From: an uncultured Lachnospiraceae bacterium
Lineage (GTDB): Bacteria; Bacillota; Clostridia; Lachnospirales; Lachnospiraceae
Length of the DNA stretch: 64,000 nucleotides
NCBI GenBank assembly: GCA_930972465.1
Contig: CAKNHF010000008.1
Coordinates: 30,604 to 94,603 of the forward strand
Direction: 5' to 3'
Below are positions 1 through 8,088 of the stretch, one piece after another. Within the stretch, counting starts at the first letter, position 1. Each line of letters starts with the position of its first letter. Made by a program: the position numbers and the translations under genes. The notes below the pieces were generated by a model. The model was not told where the DNA came from, did no database searches, and saw nothing but the letters and a program-made list of their open reading frames with translations.

Positions 1-186
1 CCCGTAATTGCCGATCAGAGGATACGTCATAACAACCGCCTGCCCTGCATAAGAAGGATCAGTCAGTACCTCCAGATAGCCCGTCATAGATGTGTTAAAT
101 ACAATCTCACTGATACACTCTCGTGTCGAGCCGATACTTGTCCCCGTAAAGACCGTACCGTCTTCCAATATCAGAAATGCCTTCAT
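1..186 (-). CDS. carA: Carbamoyl-phosphate synthase small subunit (N-terminal part, runs off the window)
   Basis: Only the first 62 codons are present. The protein opens [15 protein letters not shown] and continues through [23 protein letters not shown], the conserved start of the glutaminase subunit of carbamoyl-phosphate synthase. That enzyme releases ammonia from glutamine and passes it to CarB for carbamoyl phosphate, used for arginine and pyrimidines. The ATG at 186 follows a strong GGAAAGGGTGG ribosome-binding site. A sigma-A promoter lies about 95 bases upstream, so this is the first gene of its transcript. The catalytic domain lies outside the window. Whether it is the arginine- or pyrimidine-dedicated copy cannot be told from the coding part. 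Confidence 0.93.
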   Translation of the reverse strand, partial: MKAFLILEDGTVFTGTSIGSTRECISEIVFNTSMTGYLEVLTDPSYAGQAVVMTYPLIGNYG

Positions 187-194
187 ATATCCAC

Positions 195-230
195 CCTTTC
201 CCTTTCGTAAATATTGTTACATAGGAAAGG
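195..230 (-). promoter_or_regulatory. carA leader hairpin covering the ribosome-binding site
   Basis: In the carA leader the sequence CCTTTCC (224-230) is complementary to GGAAAGG (195-201), which is part of the Shine-Dalgarno sequence. The 7-bp stem with a loop of about 22 nt would hide the ribosome-binding site. Complementarity is seen directly; a role in translational control is inferred. Confidence 0.4.
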
Positions 231-280
231 CACTCTTGGAGTCTTTTGATCCAGAGCGCCCTCATTCTCAAATTGTAAAG

Positions 281-309
281 ATTATACTACAACTGAAATC
301 ATATTTCAA
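281..309 (-). promoter_or_regulatory. carA promoter
   Basis: On the minus strand TTGAAA (304-309) is followed by a 17-bp spacer and TATAAT (281-286), a near-consensus sigma-A promoter. The predicted start is near 274, giving a leader of about 88 nt. Just upstream (321-360) is an AT-rich tract with TGCAT/TTCAT and TGAAT half-sites that could be ArgR boxes, but the match is weak. Confidence 0.7.
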
Positions 310-409
310 CTCTAATTTTTCTTATAAATATGCATATTATTTTCATAAATATTCATTTCTTCTGTTCTGTCCCGGTAGCTCCGTGCAAATATTCCGCAGA
401 TATACGCCA

Positions 410-1627
410 CTATTCATAGTTCCAGAAGACCGTGATCCTGCAGTGCGGCTCATCCTCCGCATAAGTATAGCTTACAGTGCTCAGTCCATAATATGCGGCA
501 AGATTCTGTGCCGCCCGGGGGAGAAGTACATTAATCACTTCATTCCGCGCATCCCCGTACAGAGTCTGATCAGAAAATTTGCAGACAAACACTTCCTCAC
601 CCGCATAAATACTGTCATTCATGGCGTCAAGCAGCGCTCCCGTATCCAGTGTATCATAGTACATGCCGTTCATTCTGTAGTAATTCAGATCATCCGAACT
701 GCATGCCGGATAGTCGACCAGGTCGCCCTGTATATGATCCACCATGATCTCTTCATCCGTACAGCAGAGATAATCATAGTTTATGCTGTTATCCGGTATG
801 CTCTCCCCGCTCTCGGACTCCAGGAACACCGGATCCCCGAATGTTGTATCCATCTGATAATACTTTCCGTCACAGTTTACAATGTTCCAGGCATGAGCCC
901 CCTGTCCCGTGATCTCTCCGATCACATAGATGCATTCTGTACCGATCTGTCCAAGCAGATACTGTGCCATACGGGAATATCCTGCGCAGACAGAACGTTT
1001 TCCCACCATTGCGCTGTAGATGTTCTGGTTATCCGGCGCATTTTCATCATATTCCACTGTATTTACAATATACTCATAAATGTATCTGATCTTTTCATAT
1101 TCAGAAGCTCCCGGGTCTATCCCACCGATACATGAGGACGCCGCCTGATCGATCTCTGCCTGGCGCTGCTCCTTCTCCGCCTTCGTACAGGTATATCCCG
1201 GAACCACTTCCGTGTAATCCTCATAGATCGTCATCCTCGTGCTGCCGTCGCACCAGAACAGTTCCGGTCTGTCATAGAGCAGGAATTCATATACTTTTCC
1301 CGCATCATCTCCGTTTCCGGCATGGATCCGGATGGATTCCTCCATTCCGGACACACCCTGAAGAAGTTCCCGGTAGATCGTCTGTTCTTTCTCTGTGAGC
1401 TGCCGGTAATAGAAATCTTCTGCCACCTCTTCCGCAGTCACTGTAAGCTCCGGAAATTCCACCTGCTGTTCCGAGACAAAACTCAGTGTCTCTTCTGTCC
1501 GCTCAAAAAGCCCCGGAAAAAAATATCTCGCCGAGACCACAGTCCCTCCGATCAGAACCATGCACAGCAGCGTCCCCGCTATTTTCGGAAATATCCGTCT
1601 TTTCCGCTTTCTCCTTCTCCTTGCCAT
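410..1627 (-). CDS. Membrane-anchored transglutaminase-like protein
   Basis: This 405-residue protein has a very basic N-terminus (MARRRRKRKRR) and one membrane segment at about residues 15-34, with the rest probably outside the cell. The C-terminal half carries a transglutaminase-like/cysteine protease core: Cys214 in RSVCAGYSRM, His245 in GAHAWNIV and Asp260 in YQMDTTFGDP form the expected triad. Proteins of this class are common in Clostridia and may act on cell-wall or surface proteins; the substrate here is unknown. It is the last gene of the pyrH-rseP run, 11 bp after the SpoIID-like gene, so the two may be co-expressed. No clear terminator follows it. Confidence 0.75.
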   Translation of the reverse strand: MARRRRKRKRRIFPKIAGTLLCMVLIGGTVVSARYFFPGLFERTEETLSFVSEQQVEFPELTVTAEEVAEDFYYRQLTEKEQTIYRELLQGVSGMEESIRIHAGNGDDAGKVYEFLLYDRPELFWCDGSTRMTIYEDYTEVVPGYTCTKAEKEQRQAEIDQAASSCIGGIDPGASEYEKIRYIYEYIVNTVEYDENAPDNQNIYSAMVGKRSVCAGYSRMAQYLLGQIGTECIYVIGEITGQGAHAWNIVNCDGKYYQMDTTFGDPVFLESESGESIPDNSINYDYLCCTDEEIMVDHIQGDLVDYPACSSDDLNYYRMNGMYYDTLDTGALLDAMNDSIYAGEEVFVCKFSDQTLYGDARNEVINVLLPRAAQNLAAYYGLSTVSYTYAEDEPHCRITVFWNYE

Positions 1628-1638
1628 TCTTCTCCTCT

Positions 1639-2904
1639 CTAGGTCAGTTCGGCGATCCTTGAGACCCCGACATAGATCTCCGAGATCTTATACCAGGTTT
1701 TATAATCTGTAATCCCCGTCACCGGCAGACCGAAAACCGACTGGATCTTCTCAACTGCGGCCGCAGTGGCCGGACCGTAGATTCCATCCACACTGATCTT
1801 TGGTATCGCCGGATACGCTCCCGCGATCACATTGATCTCTTCCTGCATCTGTCTGACCTTATCTCCTCTTGCCCCCTGTTCCAGATTATAGCCGGGCCAC
1901 GAGGCGGGGATTCCGGATATTTCCTGAGCCGTATTGATGTACATGTCATCTCCGTAATAATAGCGGAGAATCTCAATCGGACTCAGCCCCTTATCGCCAA
2001 GTTCCTTTGATCCCCACTGCGTCATCCAGTCCGGACAGCTCACCCGCCGCCCGTCACAATACTGAGTGAGAATGGGCTGCCGTACGTTTGGTCTGGAAAG
2101 ATAATTGGAAAAAAGCTCATCTACGATAACCGAGATGGATTCGTAGACGTTCCTTTCCGGAATCCACTTGTGGTCGAACGCGGTGGATGAAGTAATCGTA
2201 AAATCATATCCTTTGTTCCGGTACCACTCCGTATATACCCGGTTCAGGGTAAATGACATGATCGCAAGGACATTTGCCCGTATCGTATTTGCAGGCCATG
2301 TCGCATAAATCTCACTGGATGCCACATTCTTGATATAATCCTTGTACTTTACATAATAATTCTTCGCCGTGCTGTCTCTGGGAGAGCCGTCGTGTACCAC
2401 AATATACTCCGGTATGACCACGCGGCTCAGCACAATCTCCCCGGTTTCGTTGGTCGGTTTGATCTCCTCCTCCGCGATCTTGGGAGGATAATCTCCGTAA
2501 AGGGTGTGAGCGGGAATGACAAAAACTTCTTCCTCGTCCTGACCGTTATCGCTTGGTCTCATCCGTACATTCTGGATCGCTTTTGTATTCGCCAGTATTT
2601 CTGCCCCGGAGATACTGACCGGCTCATATCCCGGCGCGCTGATATCAAGGGTATACTCCGAATAGGGCTGACGCTCGTTATTTCTGTCCAGGCTCCACTC
2701 CTCCGGCGGCGCATCCAGCTCCACCGTCTCAGTCTGACCGGATGAATCCGTCGTCAGTGTCTCAAGTGTATTCTCCGGTATTCCCGTGTAAGAAATTGAT
2801 ATCAGTGCGTTTGTGACCGGAAAAGCCGTCACGGAAGACACCACATTTACCTGCAGTCTCCCTTTCTCCGAGGCCTCGTCCTGCATTGCTCTCAATTGAT
2901 TCAT
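1639..2904 (-). CDS. SpoIID-like domain protein with C-terminal peptidoglycan-binding domain
   Basis: This 421-residue protein has three parts. Residues 17-110 look like a carboxypeptidase-regulatory/Ig-like beta domain (LQVNVVSSVTAFPVTNALISI, TTDSSGQTETVEL). Residues about 160-320 resemble the SpoIID/LytB fold (YVKYKDYIKNVASSEIYATW and RANVLAIMSFTLNRVYTEWY). Residues about 340-410 form a PG_binding_1 domain (GARGDKVRQMQEEIN, VDGIYGPATAAAVEKIQ). No signal peptide is evident, which is odd for a wall-binding protein, although the context is envelope biogenesis. The ATG at 2904 follows GGAGACAGTT. It lies between rseP and the transglutaminase-like gene. A role in spore or wall peptidoglycan is inferred. 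Confidence 0.65.
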   Translation of the reverse strand: MNQLRAMQDEASEKGRLQVNVVSSVTAFPVTNALISISYTGIPENTLETLTTDSSGQTETVELDAPPEEWSLDRNNERQPYSEYTLDISAPGYEPVSISGAEILANTKAIQNVRMRPSDNGQDEEEVFVIPAHTLYGDYPPKIAEEEIKPTNETGEIVLSRVVIPEYIVVHDGSPRDSTAKNYYVKYKDYIKNVASSEIYATWPANTIRANVLAIMSFTLNRVYTEWYRNKGYDFTITSSTAFDHKWIPERNVYESISVIVDELFSNYLSRPNVRQPILTQYCDGRRVSCPDWMTQWGSKELGDKGLSPIEILRYYYGDDMYINTAQEISGIPASWPGYNLEQGARGDKVRQMQEEINVIAGAYPAIPKISVDGIYGPATAAAVEKIQSVFGLPVTGITDYKTWYKISEIYVGVSRIAELT

Positions 2905-2955
2905 AACTGTCTCCGCATAAATCCATTTCTCTAATATATATGCGGAAATTATTCT

Positions 2956-3987
2956 TTAGAACAACTTTAATATATCATTGTACATGACAACGATCATCAG
3001 CACCATCAGCAGAGCAAAGCCGGCAAAGTGTACCATACCTTCTTTTTCCGGAGGGATCCGTTTCCGCCGCACCGCCTCGACTATGAGGAATACAAGGCGC
3101 CCGCCGTCCAGGGCCGGAATGGGAAGCAGATTCAGTATCCCCAGGTTTGCCGTCACGAGAACGCCGAAATTCATCATATTCAATATGACTGCCGTCACCC
3201 CGGCCGGAGCAGAGGCCTGATATACGCTGTCTACAGCATCCACGATGCCCACCGGGCCGGACAGATCTCTGATTCCGACCTTCCCCGTAAACAGCATTCT
3301 CAGACTGTCGACTGTATAGTTGACCCAGTATTTCACAGTATATGCGCCGTACTCCATGGCTCCGAGAATTCCCGTCCTGACATACCCGGGGGACAGAACT
3401 CCCAGTTTCGGGGACTGATCTCCCTCCAGCTGTCTCGGTTCGATCACCACATTATATTCCTGTCCGTCTCTTTCATACACGATCTCGAGAGAGGTCTCGT
3501 CCGGATGAGTCAGTGTATAGAGACTGATATCATTCCAGATGTGAACGTTTCTTCCATTGATCTCCTTTATCACATCTCCGGCCTGCATTCCCTGTTCCTC
3601 TGCAGAATATCCCTCGCTTACGCCGCTGATCTCCGCAGGCTGATATCCGACCGCCAGAATTATGATCACACACATGATCCAGGCAAGGATAAGATTAAAA
3701 ACCGGCCCCGCCGCAATAACCGACATGCGGGCCCATACTGACTTGCTGTTGAAACTCCCCTCGGACATGTCGTCTGCATCGTCCTCTCCCATCATGCATG
3801 CGCCGCCGAAGGGGAGAAGCTTGATGCTGAATTTTGTTTCACCGATCTGTTTCCCGATGAGAGTAGGACCCAGCCCCAGCGAGAACTCCTCCACCCGGAT
3901 GCCATTGGCCTTCGCCAGGAGAAAATGTCCCAGCTCATGAAAAATAATGATAAAGCTGAATAGTAGGATCGCTATAATAATGCCCAT
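2956..3987 (-). CDS. rseP: Site-2 intramembrane zinc protease RseP/RasP
   Basis: This 343-residue integral membrane protein has the zinc-binding HELGH motif in its first membrane helix (His17, Glu18, His21). It has a central PDZ domain (about 115-190, EEQGMQAGDVIKEINGR) and the C-terminal NLLPIPALDGGRL motif that supplies the third metal ligand. Enzymes of this family cut transmembrane anti-sigma factors and signal-peptide remnants inside the membrane. The length is normal. The gene follows dxr with a 3-bp gap, the conserved uppS-cdsA-dxr-rseP order of Firmicutes. Confidence 0.93.
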   Translation of the reverse strand: MGIIIAILLFSFIIIFHELGHFLLAKANGIRVEEFSLGLGPTLIGKQIGETKFSIKLLPFGGACMMGEDDADDMSEGSFNSKSVWARMSVIAAGPVFNLILAWIMCVIIILAVGYQPAEISGVSEGYSAEEQGMQAGDVIKEINGRNVHIWNDISLYTLTHPDETSLEIVYERDGQEYNVVIEPRQLEGDQSPKLGVLSPGYVRTGILGAMEYGAYTVKYWVNYTVDSLRMLFTGKVGIRDLSGPVGIVDAVDSVYQASAPAGVTAVILNMMNFGVLVTANLGILNLLPIPALDGGRLVFLIVEAVRRKRIPPEKEGMVHFAGFALLMVLMIVVMYNDILKLF

Positions 3988-3990
3988 AGA

Positions 3991-5133
3991 TTACCACCTG
4001 TTTTTAATAAATTCATATGTCTCCTGCTCGGTCTTTAGTATCTCCTCCACCGTGGGATCCGCAATATTTTTATGGTTCTCCATACAGGCCTGGATGATCT
4101 CCGGTATCTGAAGATATTTTATCTTCCTGTCCAGAAACATCGCCACCGCACGCTCATTGGCCGCATTCAGCACAGTGGGCAGAGATCCCCCTTTTCTTCC
4201 CGCATCAAAAGCCAGCTTCAGTCCGTAAAACGTCTCCATGTCCGGTTTTTCAAATGTAATCTGTGTAAGTTCCGCAAAATCCAGCCTGTCCCCCGGCAGA
4301 TATCTTCTCTCCGGATAATACAGTGCATACTGGATCGGAAGCTTCATGTCAGGCGTGCCCAGCTGAGCAATGACGGCGCCGTCCTCGTATTCAACCATGG
4401 AATGGATAATGCTCTGCGGCTGCACGACCACCTGGATCTGATCCACCGATACCCCGAACAGCCACTTTGCCTCTATCACTTCCAGACCTTTGTTTACCAT
4501 GGTGGATGAATCGATTGTAATCTTCCGTCCCATCTCCCAGTTCGGATGCTTCAGCGCGTCTTCGACCCGGATATGCTCCAGTTCCTCCCGTTTTCTGCCC
4601 CGGAAAGGTCCGCCGGACGCGGTCAGAAGGATCTTGTGAAGTGCGCTTCTCTGTCCTCCCTGCAGAGACTGGAAGATTGCGCTGTGTTCACTGTCCACGG
4701 GAAGAATCGATACGCCGTATTTCTCTGCCAGAGGCATGATAATATGCCCTGCTGTTACAAGGGTTTCCTTATTAGCAAGGGCGATATCCTTTCCCGCTTT
4801 GATGGCTTCTATTGTGGGAAGGATGCCGATCATGCCCACAATGGCTGTCACCAGGATTTCTGACTCCGGAACCGCCGCCACCTCCAGAAGACCGTCCATC
4901 CCTGAGACAATCCTCACATCTGTATCGCGCAGGCGGTTTTTAAGCTCCGCCGCCCTTTCCTCCTTCCAGACAGCTGCCAGCTTCGGCCTGAACTCCCGGA
5001 TCTGCCGTTCCAGAAGATCAATGTTATTGCCGGCGGCCAGCGCCTCAACCTCTATATCGCCGTTTGTCCTGACGATCTCCAATGTCTGTGTTCCGATCGA
5101 ACCTGTGGAACCCAGTACTGCAATTTTCTTCAT
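3991..5133 (-). CDS. dxr: 1-deoxy-D-xylulose 5-phosphate reductoisomerase
   Basis: This 380-residue enzyme converts DXP to MEP with NADPH in the non-mevalonate isoprenoid pathway. The N-terminus has the NADPH fold (AVLGSTGSIGTQTLEIV). The active-site stretches LPVDSEHSAIFQ, TASGGPFRG and HPNWEMGRKITIDSSTMVNKGLE are all present. The gene sits between cdsA and rseP, consistent with supply of undecaprenyl precursors used by the nearby uppS product. Full family length. Confidence 0.96.
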   Translation of the reverse strand: MKKIAVLGSTGSIGTQTLEIVRTNGDIEVEALAAGNNIDLLERQIREFRPKLAAVWKEERAAELKNRLRDTDVRIVSGMDGLLEVAAVPESEILVTAIVGMIGILPTIEAIKAGKDIALANKETLVTAGHIIMPLAEKYGVSILPVDSEHSAIFQSLQGGQRSALHKILLTASGGPFRGRKREELEHIRVEDALKHPNWEMGRKITIDSSTMVNKGLEVIEAKWLFGVSVDQIQVVVQPQSIIHSMVEYEDGAVIAQLGTPDMKLPIQYALYYPERRYLPGDRLDFAELTQITFEKPDMETFYGLKLAFDAGRKGGSLPTVLNAANERAVAMFLDRKIKYLQIPEIIQACMENHKNIADPTVEEILKTEQETYEFIKNRW

Positions 5134-5194
5134 ATATCCTGTACCCCTTTTGCTTCTTTCTCAGTTCTGCCGAATCCGCGCCGCCATCCCGCTG

Positions 5195-6007
5195 TCAGAA
5201 CAGGATCGCCAGATAATAGATAATCGGCGCGGTAAAGATCACGCTGTCAAACCGGTCCAGTATCCCGCCATGCCCCGGTATCAGCTTCCCGTAATCTTTG
5301 ATATTATGATAGCGCTTGATCGCAGAAGCTGCCAGGTCTCCCACCTGAGATATGGCTCCTCCTGCCGCCCCGATGACCGCATAGGCTGCGACATCTGCGC
5401 CGGCATTGCCCCAGTGATTGATTGCCAGAGCATAGAGCACACCGATCAGAGCTGCCCCTGCGATTCCGCCGATTCCGCCTTCAATCGATTTCTTCGGGCT
5501 GAGCACCGGTGCCATCTTGTGTTTTCCGATCAGCATTCCCACGCAGTAAGCGCACGTATCGCATCCCCAGGAGCAGACAAATACAAGCCATACGGTAAAT
5601 ATACCTCCCGGCAGAATTCTGGTCTGATAAATATAGGAAAGCATAACCGCCACATAAAACATTCCGAAGAAGGCCGCCATGATCTGCTGCGTGTTATACC
5701 TGGGATACGCGAATACCAGGACTGCCATCTGGCAGATCAGATATCCCATAAAGAGCAGCATGAACCAGTTCAGCTCTTCCCCGGGAAGAAGCGGTCTGAA
5801 ATACAGAAGCGCGTAGTACAGCAGAGCAAACACATAGCCCACGATCCCCGGCGCCTTTTTCTCAATTGAAAATACCCTGTACAGTTCTGTCATTCCGATC
5901 AGGCTGATGGCAAGCAGCACAAGAAACAGGAGATTTCCTCCCGTGATCAGTGTGATCAGCGCAATGATCACCAGCAGTATTCCGCTTAACAGCCGTGTCT
6001 TAAACAT
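5195..6007 (-). CDS. cdsA: Phosphatidate cytidylyltransferase
   Basis: This 270-residue polytopic membrane enzyme makes CDP-diacylglycerol from CTP and phosphatidate, the branch point to phosphatidylglycerol and cardiolipin. The C-terminal signature of the family, GDLAASAIKRYHNIKDYGKL followed by PGHGGILDRFDS, is intact. It also has the conserved KKSIEGGIGG segment. Several hydrophobic helices span the N-terminal two thirds. Its start overlaps nothing and lies 3 bp after uppS. Confidence 0.95.
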   Translation of the reverse strand: MFKTRLLSGILLVIIALITLITGGNLLFLVLLAISLIGMTELYRVFSIEKKAPGIVGYVFALLYYALLYFRPLLPGEELNWFMLLFMGYLICQMAVLVFAYPRYNTQQIMAAFFGMFYVAVMLSYIYQTRILPGGIFTVWLVFVCSWGCDTCAYCVGMLIGKHKMAPVLSPKKSIEGGIGGIAGAALIGVLYALAINHWGNAGADVAAYAVIGAAGGAISQVGDLAASAIKRYHNIKDYGKLIPGHGGILDRFDSVIFTAPIIYYLAILF

Positions 6008-6010
6008 GCT

Positions 6011-6718
6011 CTATCCCTCCTCTACACCGCCGAAACGTCTGTGTCTGTGATTGTATTCTTCAACAGCTTTTACCAGTTCTTCCTTTGTGAAATCCGGCCA
6101 GGGAACATCCGTGAAATAGAATTCCGAATAGGCCAGCTGCCAGAGAAGATAATTGGAGAGTCTCTGCTCCCCGCTGGTTCTTATCATAAGATCCGGATCC
6201 GGTATGCCGTGTGTGTCCAGGTAGGACTCGAACACCGTCTCATCAATCCTGTCCGGATCCAGCTTTCCTTCCGCACAGTCCCTGGCCATTTTCCGGGCTG
6301 CCCTTGTCAGTTCATCCCGGCTCCCGTAATTCAGAGCAATGGTGAAATTCAGACCTCCGTTATTTACGGTAGCCTCCTCAAGTTCCTTTATCCTGCTTTT
6401 GATGTCTTCATCCAATGGTTTAATATCCCCGATCACGCGGATTTTCATGTCATTTTTAGCCGCTGTCTTCAGGCAGGTCTTCATATAATTTCTGAGCAGT
6501 TTCATCAGTGCGTCCACTTCACTCTTCGGACGGTTCCAGTTTTCTGTGGAGAATGCATAAACAGTCAGATATTTGATTCCCATTCTCCAGGCCTCTTCAC
6601 AGATCCGCTCCACATTTTTGCTGCCCTGGGCATGCCCGTAATTTCTAGGCATCCCTTTCGCCTTTGCCCAGCGTCCGTTTCCATCCAGGATGATCGCTAT
6701 ATGCTGCGGTACTTTCAT
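6011..6718 (-). CDS. uppS: Undecaprenyl diphosphate synthase (cis-prenyltransferase)
   Basis: This 235-residue enzyme elongates farnesyl diphosphate with IPP to make the C55 lipid carrier for wall synthesis. It shows the family motifs in order: IAIILDGNGRWAKAKGMPR with the catalytic Asp and diphosphate-binding residues, YLTVYAFSTENWNRP, and the C-terminal DLMIRTSGEQRLSNYLLWQ plus FTDVPWPDF. Length is normal. It follows frr after a gap that holds a terminator-like hairpin, so frr and uppS expression may be partly uncoupled. Confidence 0.96.
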   Translation of the reverse strand: MKVPQHIAIILDGNGRWAKAKGMPRNYGHAQGSKNVERICEEAWRMGIKYLTVYAFSTENWNRPKSEVDALMKLLRNYMKTCLKTAAKNDMKIRVIGDIKPLDEDIKSRIKELEEATVNNGGLNFTIALNYGSRDELTRAARKMARDCAEGKLDPDRIDETVFESYLDTHGIPDPDLMIRTSGEQRLSNYLLWQLAYSEFYFTDVPWPDFTKEELVKAVEEYNHRHRRFGGVEEG

Positions 6719-6757
6719 TTTTCCTTCCCTCTCTTACATTTATTCCATTACCAGAAC

Positions 6758-6787
6758 AAAAGGGAGCCTAAAAATAAGCCCCCTTTT
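6758..6787 (-). terminator. Hairpin between frr and uppS
   Basis: A 10-bp stem pairs GCCCCCTTTT (6778-6787) with AAAAGGGAGC (6758-6767), with one G-U pair and a 10-nt AU-rich loop. On the minus transcript it ends in UUUUGUU. It could act as a partial terminator within the pyrH-frr-uppS run. The shape is seen directly; activity is inferred. Confidence 0.55.
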
Positions 6788-6803
6788 TGTTGTTGCATCC
6801 TGC

Positions 6804-7355
6804 TTAAACTGTCATGATCTCTTTTGACTTCGCCTCGACCATTTTATCTATCTTCTCAATGTACTTGTCTGTGATCTTCTGAAGTCCGTCTTCCAGATCC
6901 TTGATTCCGTCCTCTGAGATCTCTGTTCCTTTCAGCTTCTTGAATGCCACATTTCCGTCACGCCGTATATTGCGGATCGCGACCTTGGCACCCTCGCCCT
7001 TCTTCTTGACATCCTTCGCCAGCTCTTTTCTCCGTTCCTCTGTAAGTTCCGGGAAGACAAGGCGGATCGACGAACCGTCATTGGTGGGATTGATTCCGAT
7101 GTCGGATGTGAGGATTGCCTTCTCAATCGCCTTCAGCATACTCTTCTCCCAGGGCTGGATCTGAATCATCCGCGCTTCCGGAACAGACACGTTTGCAACC
7201 TGCTGAATCGGAGTAGGCGCTCCGTAATAATCAACCGCAATCTTGTCCAGAACATGCGGATTGGCACGTCCCGCGCGGATCGTCGCAAGCTCAGCGTCCA
7301 GGTTATTGATGGTCTTTGTCATCTTGTTGTCATATGAAACTAATTTCTCATCCAT
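6804..7355 (-). CDS. frr: Ribosome recycling factor
   Basis: This 183-residue protein splits post-termination ribosomes together with EF-G. Conserved segments include ELATIRAGRANPHVLDKI near the start, VSVPEARMIQIQPWEKSMLKAIEKAI, and the C-terminal coiled-coil region ending LQKITDKYIEKIDKMVEAKSKEI. Length is standard. It lies 13 bp downstream of pyrH, the usual arrangement, and precedes uppS. Confidence 0.97.
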   Translation of the reverse strand: MDEKLVSYDNKMTKTINNLDAELATIRAGRANPHVLDKIAVDYYGAPTPIQQVANVSVPEARMIQIQPWEKSMLKAIEKAILTSDIGINPTNDGSSIRLVFPELTEERRKELAKDVKKKGEGAKVAIRNIRRDGNVAFKKLKGTEISEDGIKDLEDGLQKITDKYIEKIDKMVEAKSKEIMTV

Positions 7356-7368
7356 GTCATGAGTCCTC

Positions 7369-8064
7369 CTACACTGTTACTTTTGTTCCTGTGAAACTGC
7401 CGCTCATCGTCCCGACGATGCTGTTCTCCTCATTCAGTCCGAACACAAGCATCGGCATCTTATTTTCCAGGCAGAGGATCGATGCCGTCAGATCCACTGC
7501 CGCCAGTTTCCTGTCAATCACTTCCTGGATCGACACTTCATCATATTTCACCGCATCCGGATTCACCTTCGGATCGCTGTCATAGATTCCGTCGATGGCC
7601 TTTGCCAGAAGCATTGCATCCGCCTCAATCTCAATGGCCCGGAGCACTGCTCCTGTGTCAGTAGAGAAATACGGGTGTCCCGTTCCTCCTGCAAAAAAAA
7701 TCACTTTACCTTTTTCCAGAGCTTCCACTGCGGCATCCTTGGAAAACAGAGAAGTAAATGACCCGCACACAAACGGGGTAAACACTTCTGTCTTCATCCC
7801 GACATAGCGGAAAATATCGGAGACATAGATACAGTTCATGACTGTCGCCAGCATTCCGATCTGGTCTGCCTTTGTCCGGTCTATCGTCTCGCTTGTCCTT
7901 CCTCTCCAGAAGTTTCCGCCTCCGGTCACGATCGCGACCTGAATCCCGTCGTCCACAAGCTGTTTCACCTGTTTTGCGACGCCAATGCAGGTTGCCTCAT
8001 CAAATCCGGTCTTTTTCTCCCCTGCCAGCGCCTCTCCGCTCAGCTTTAACAAAATTCTCTTCAT
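7369..8064 (-). CDS. pyrH: UMP kinase
   Basis: This 231-residue amino-acid-kinase-fold enzyme phosphorylates UMP to UDP. It shows ILLKLSGEALAG at the N-terminus, VTGGGNFWRG, GMLATVMNCIYVSD and the FFAGGTGHPYFSTDT nucleotide-binding stretch. Length fits the family. The ATG at 8064 follows AAAGGAGCAG. A good promoter lies inside the end of the upstream clc gene, so pyrH-frr can be transcribed separately from lrgAB-clc. Confidence 0.97.
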   Translation of the reverse strand: MKRILLKLSGEALAGEKKTGFDEATCIGVAKQVKQLVDDGIQVAIVTGGGNFWRGRTSETIDRTKADQIGMLATVMNCIYVSDIFRYVGMKTEVFTPFVCGSFTSLFSKDAAVEALEKGKVIFFAGGTGHPYFSTDTGAVLRAIEIEADAMLLAKAIDGIYDSDPKVNPDAVKYDEVSIQEVIDRKLAAVDLTASILCLENKMPMLVFGLNEENSIVGTMSGSFTGTKVTV

Positions 8065-8088
8065 GATTGTTACTGCTCCTTTGATTTA

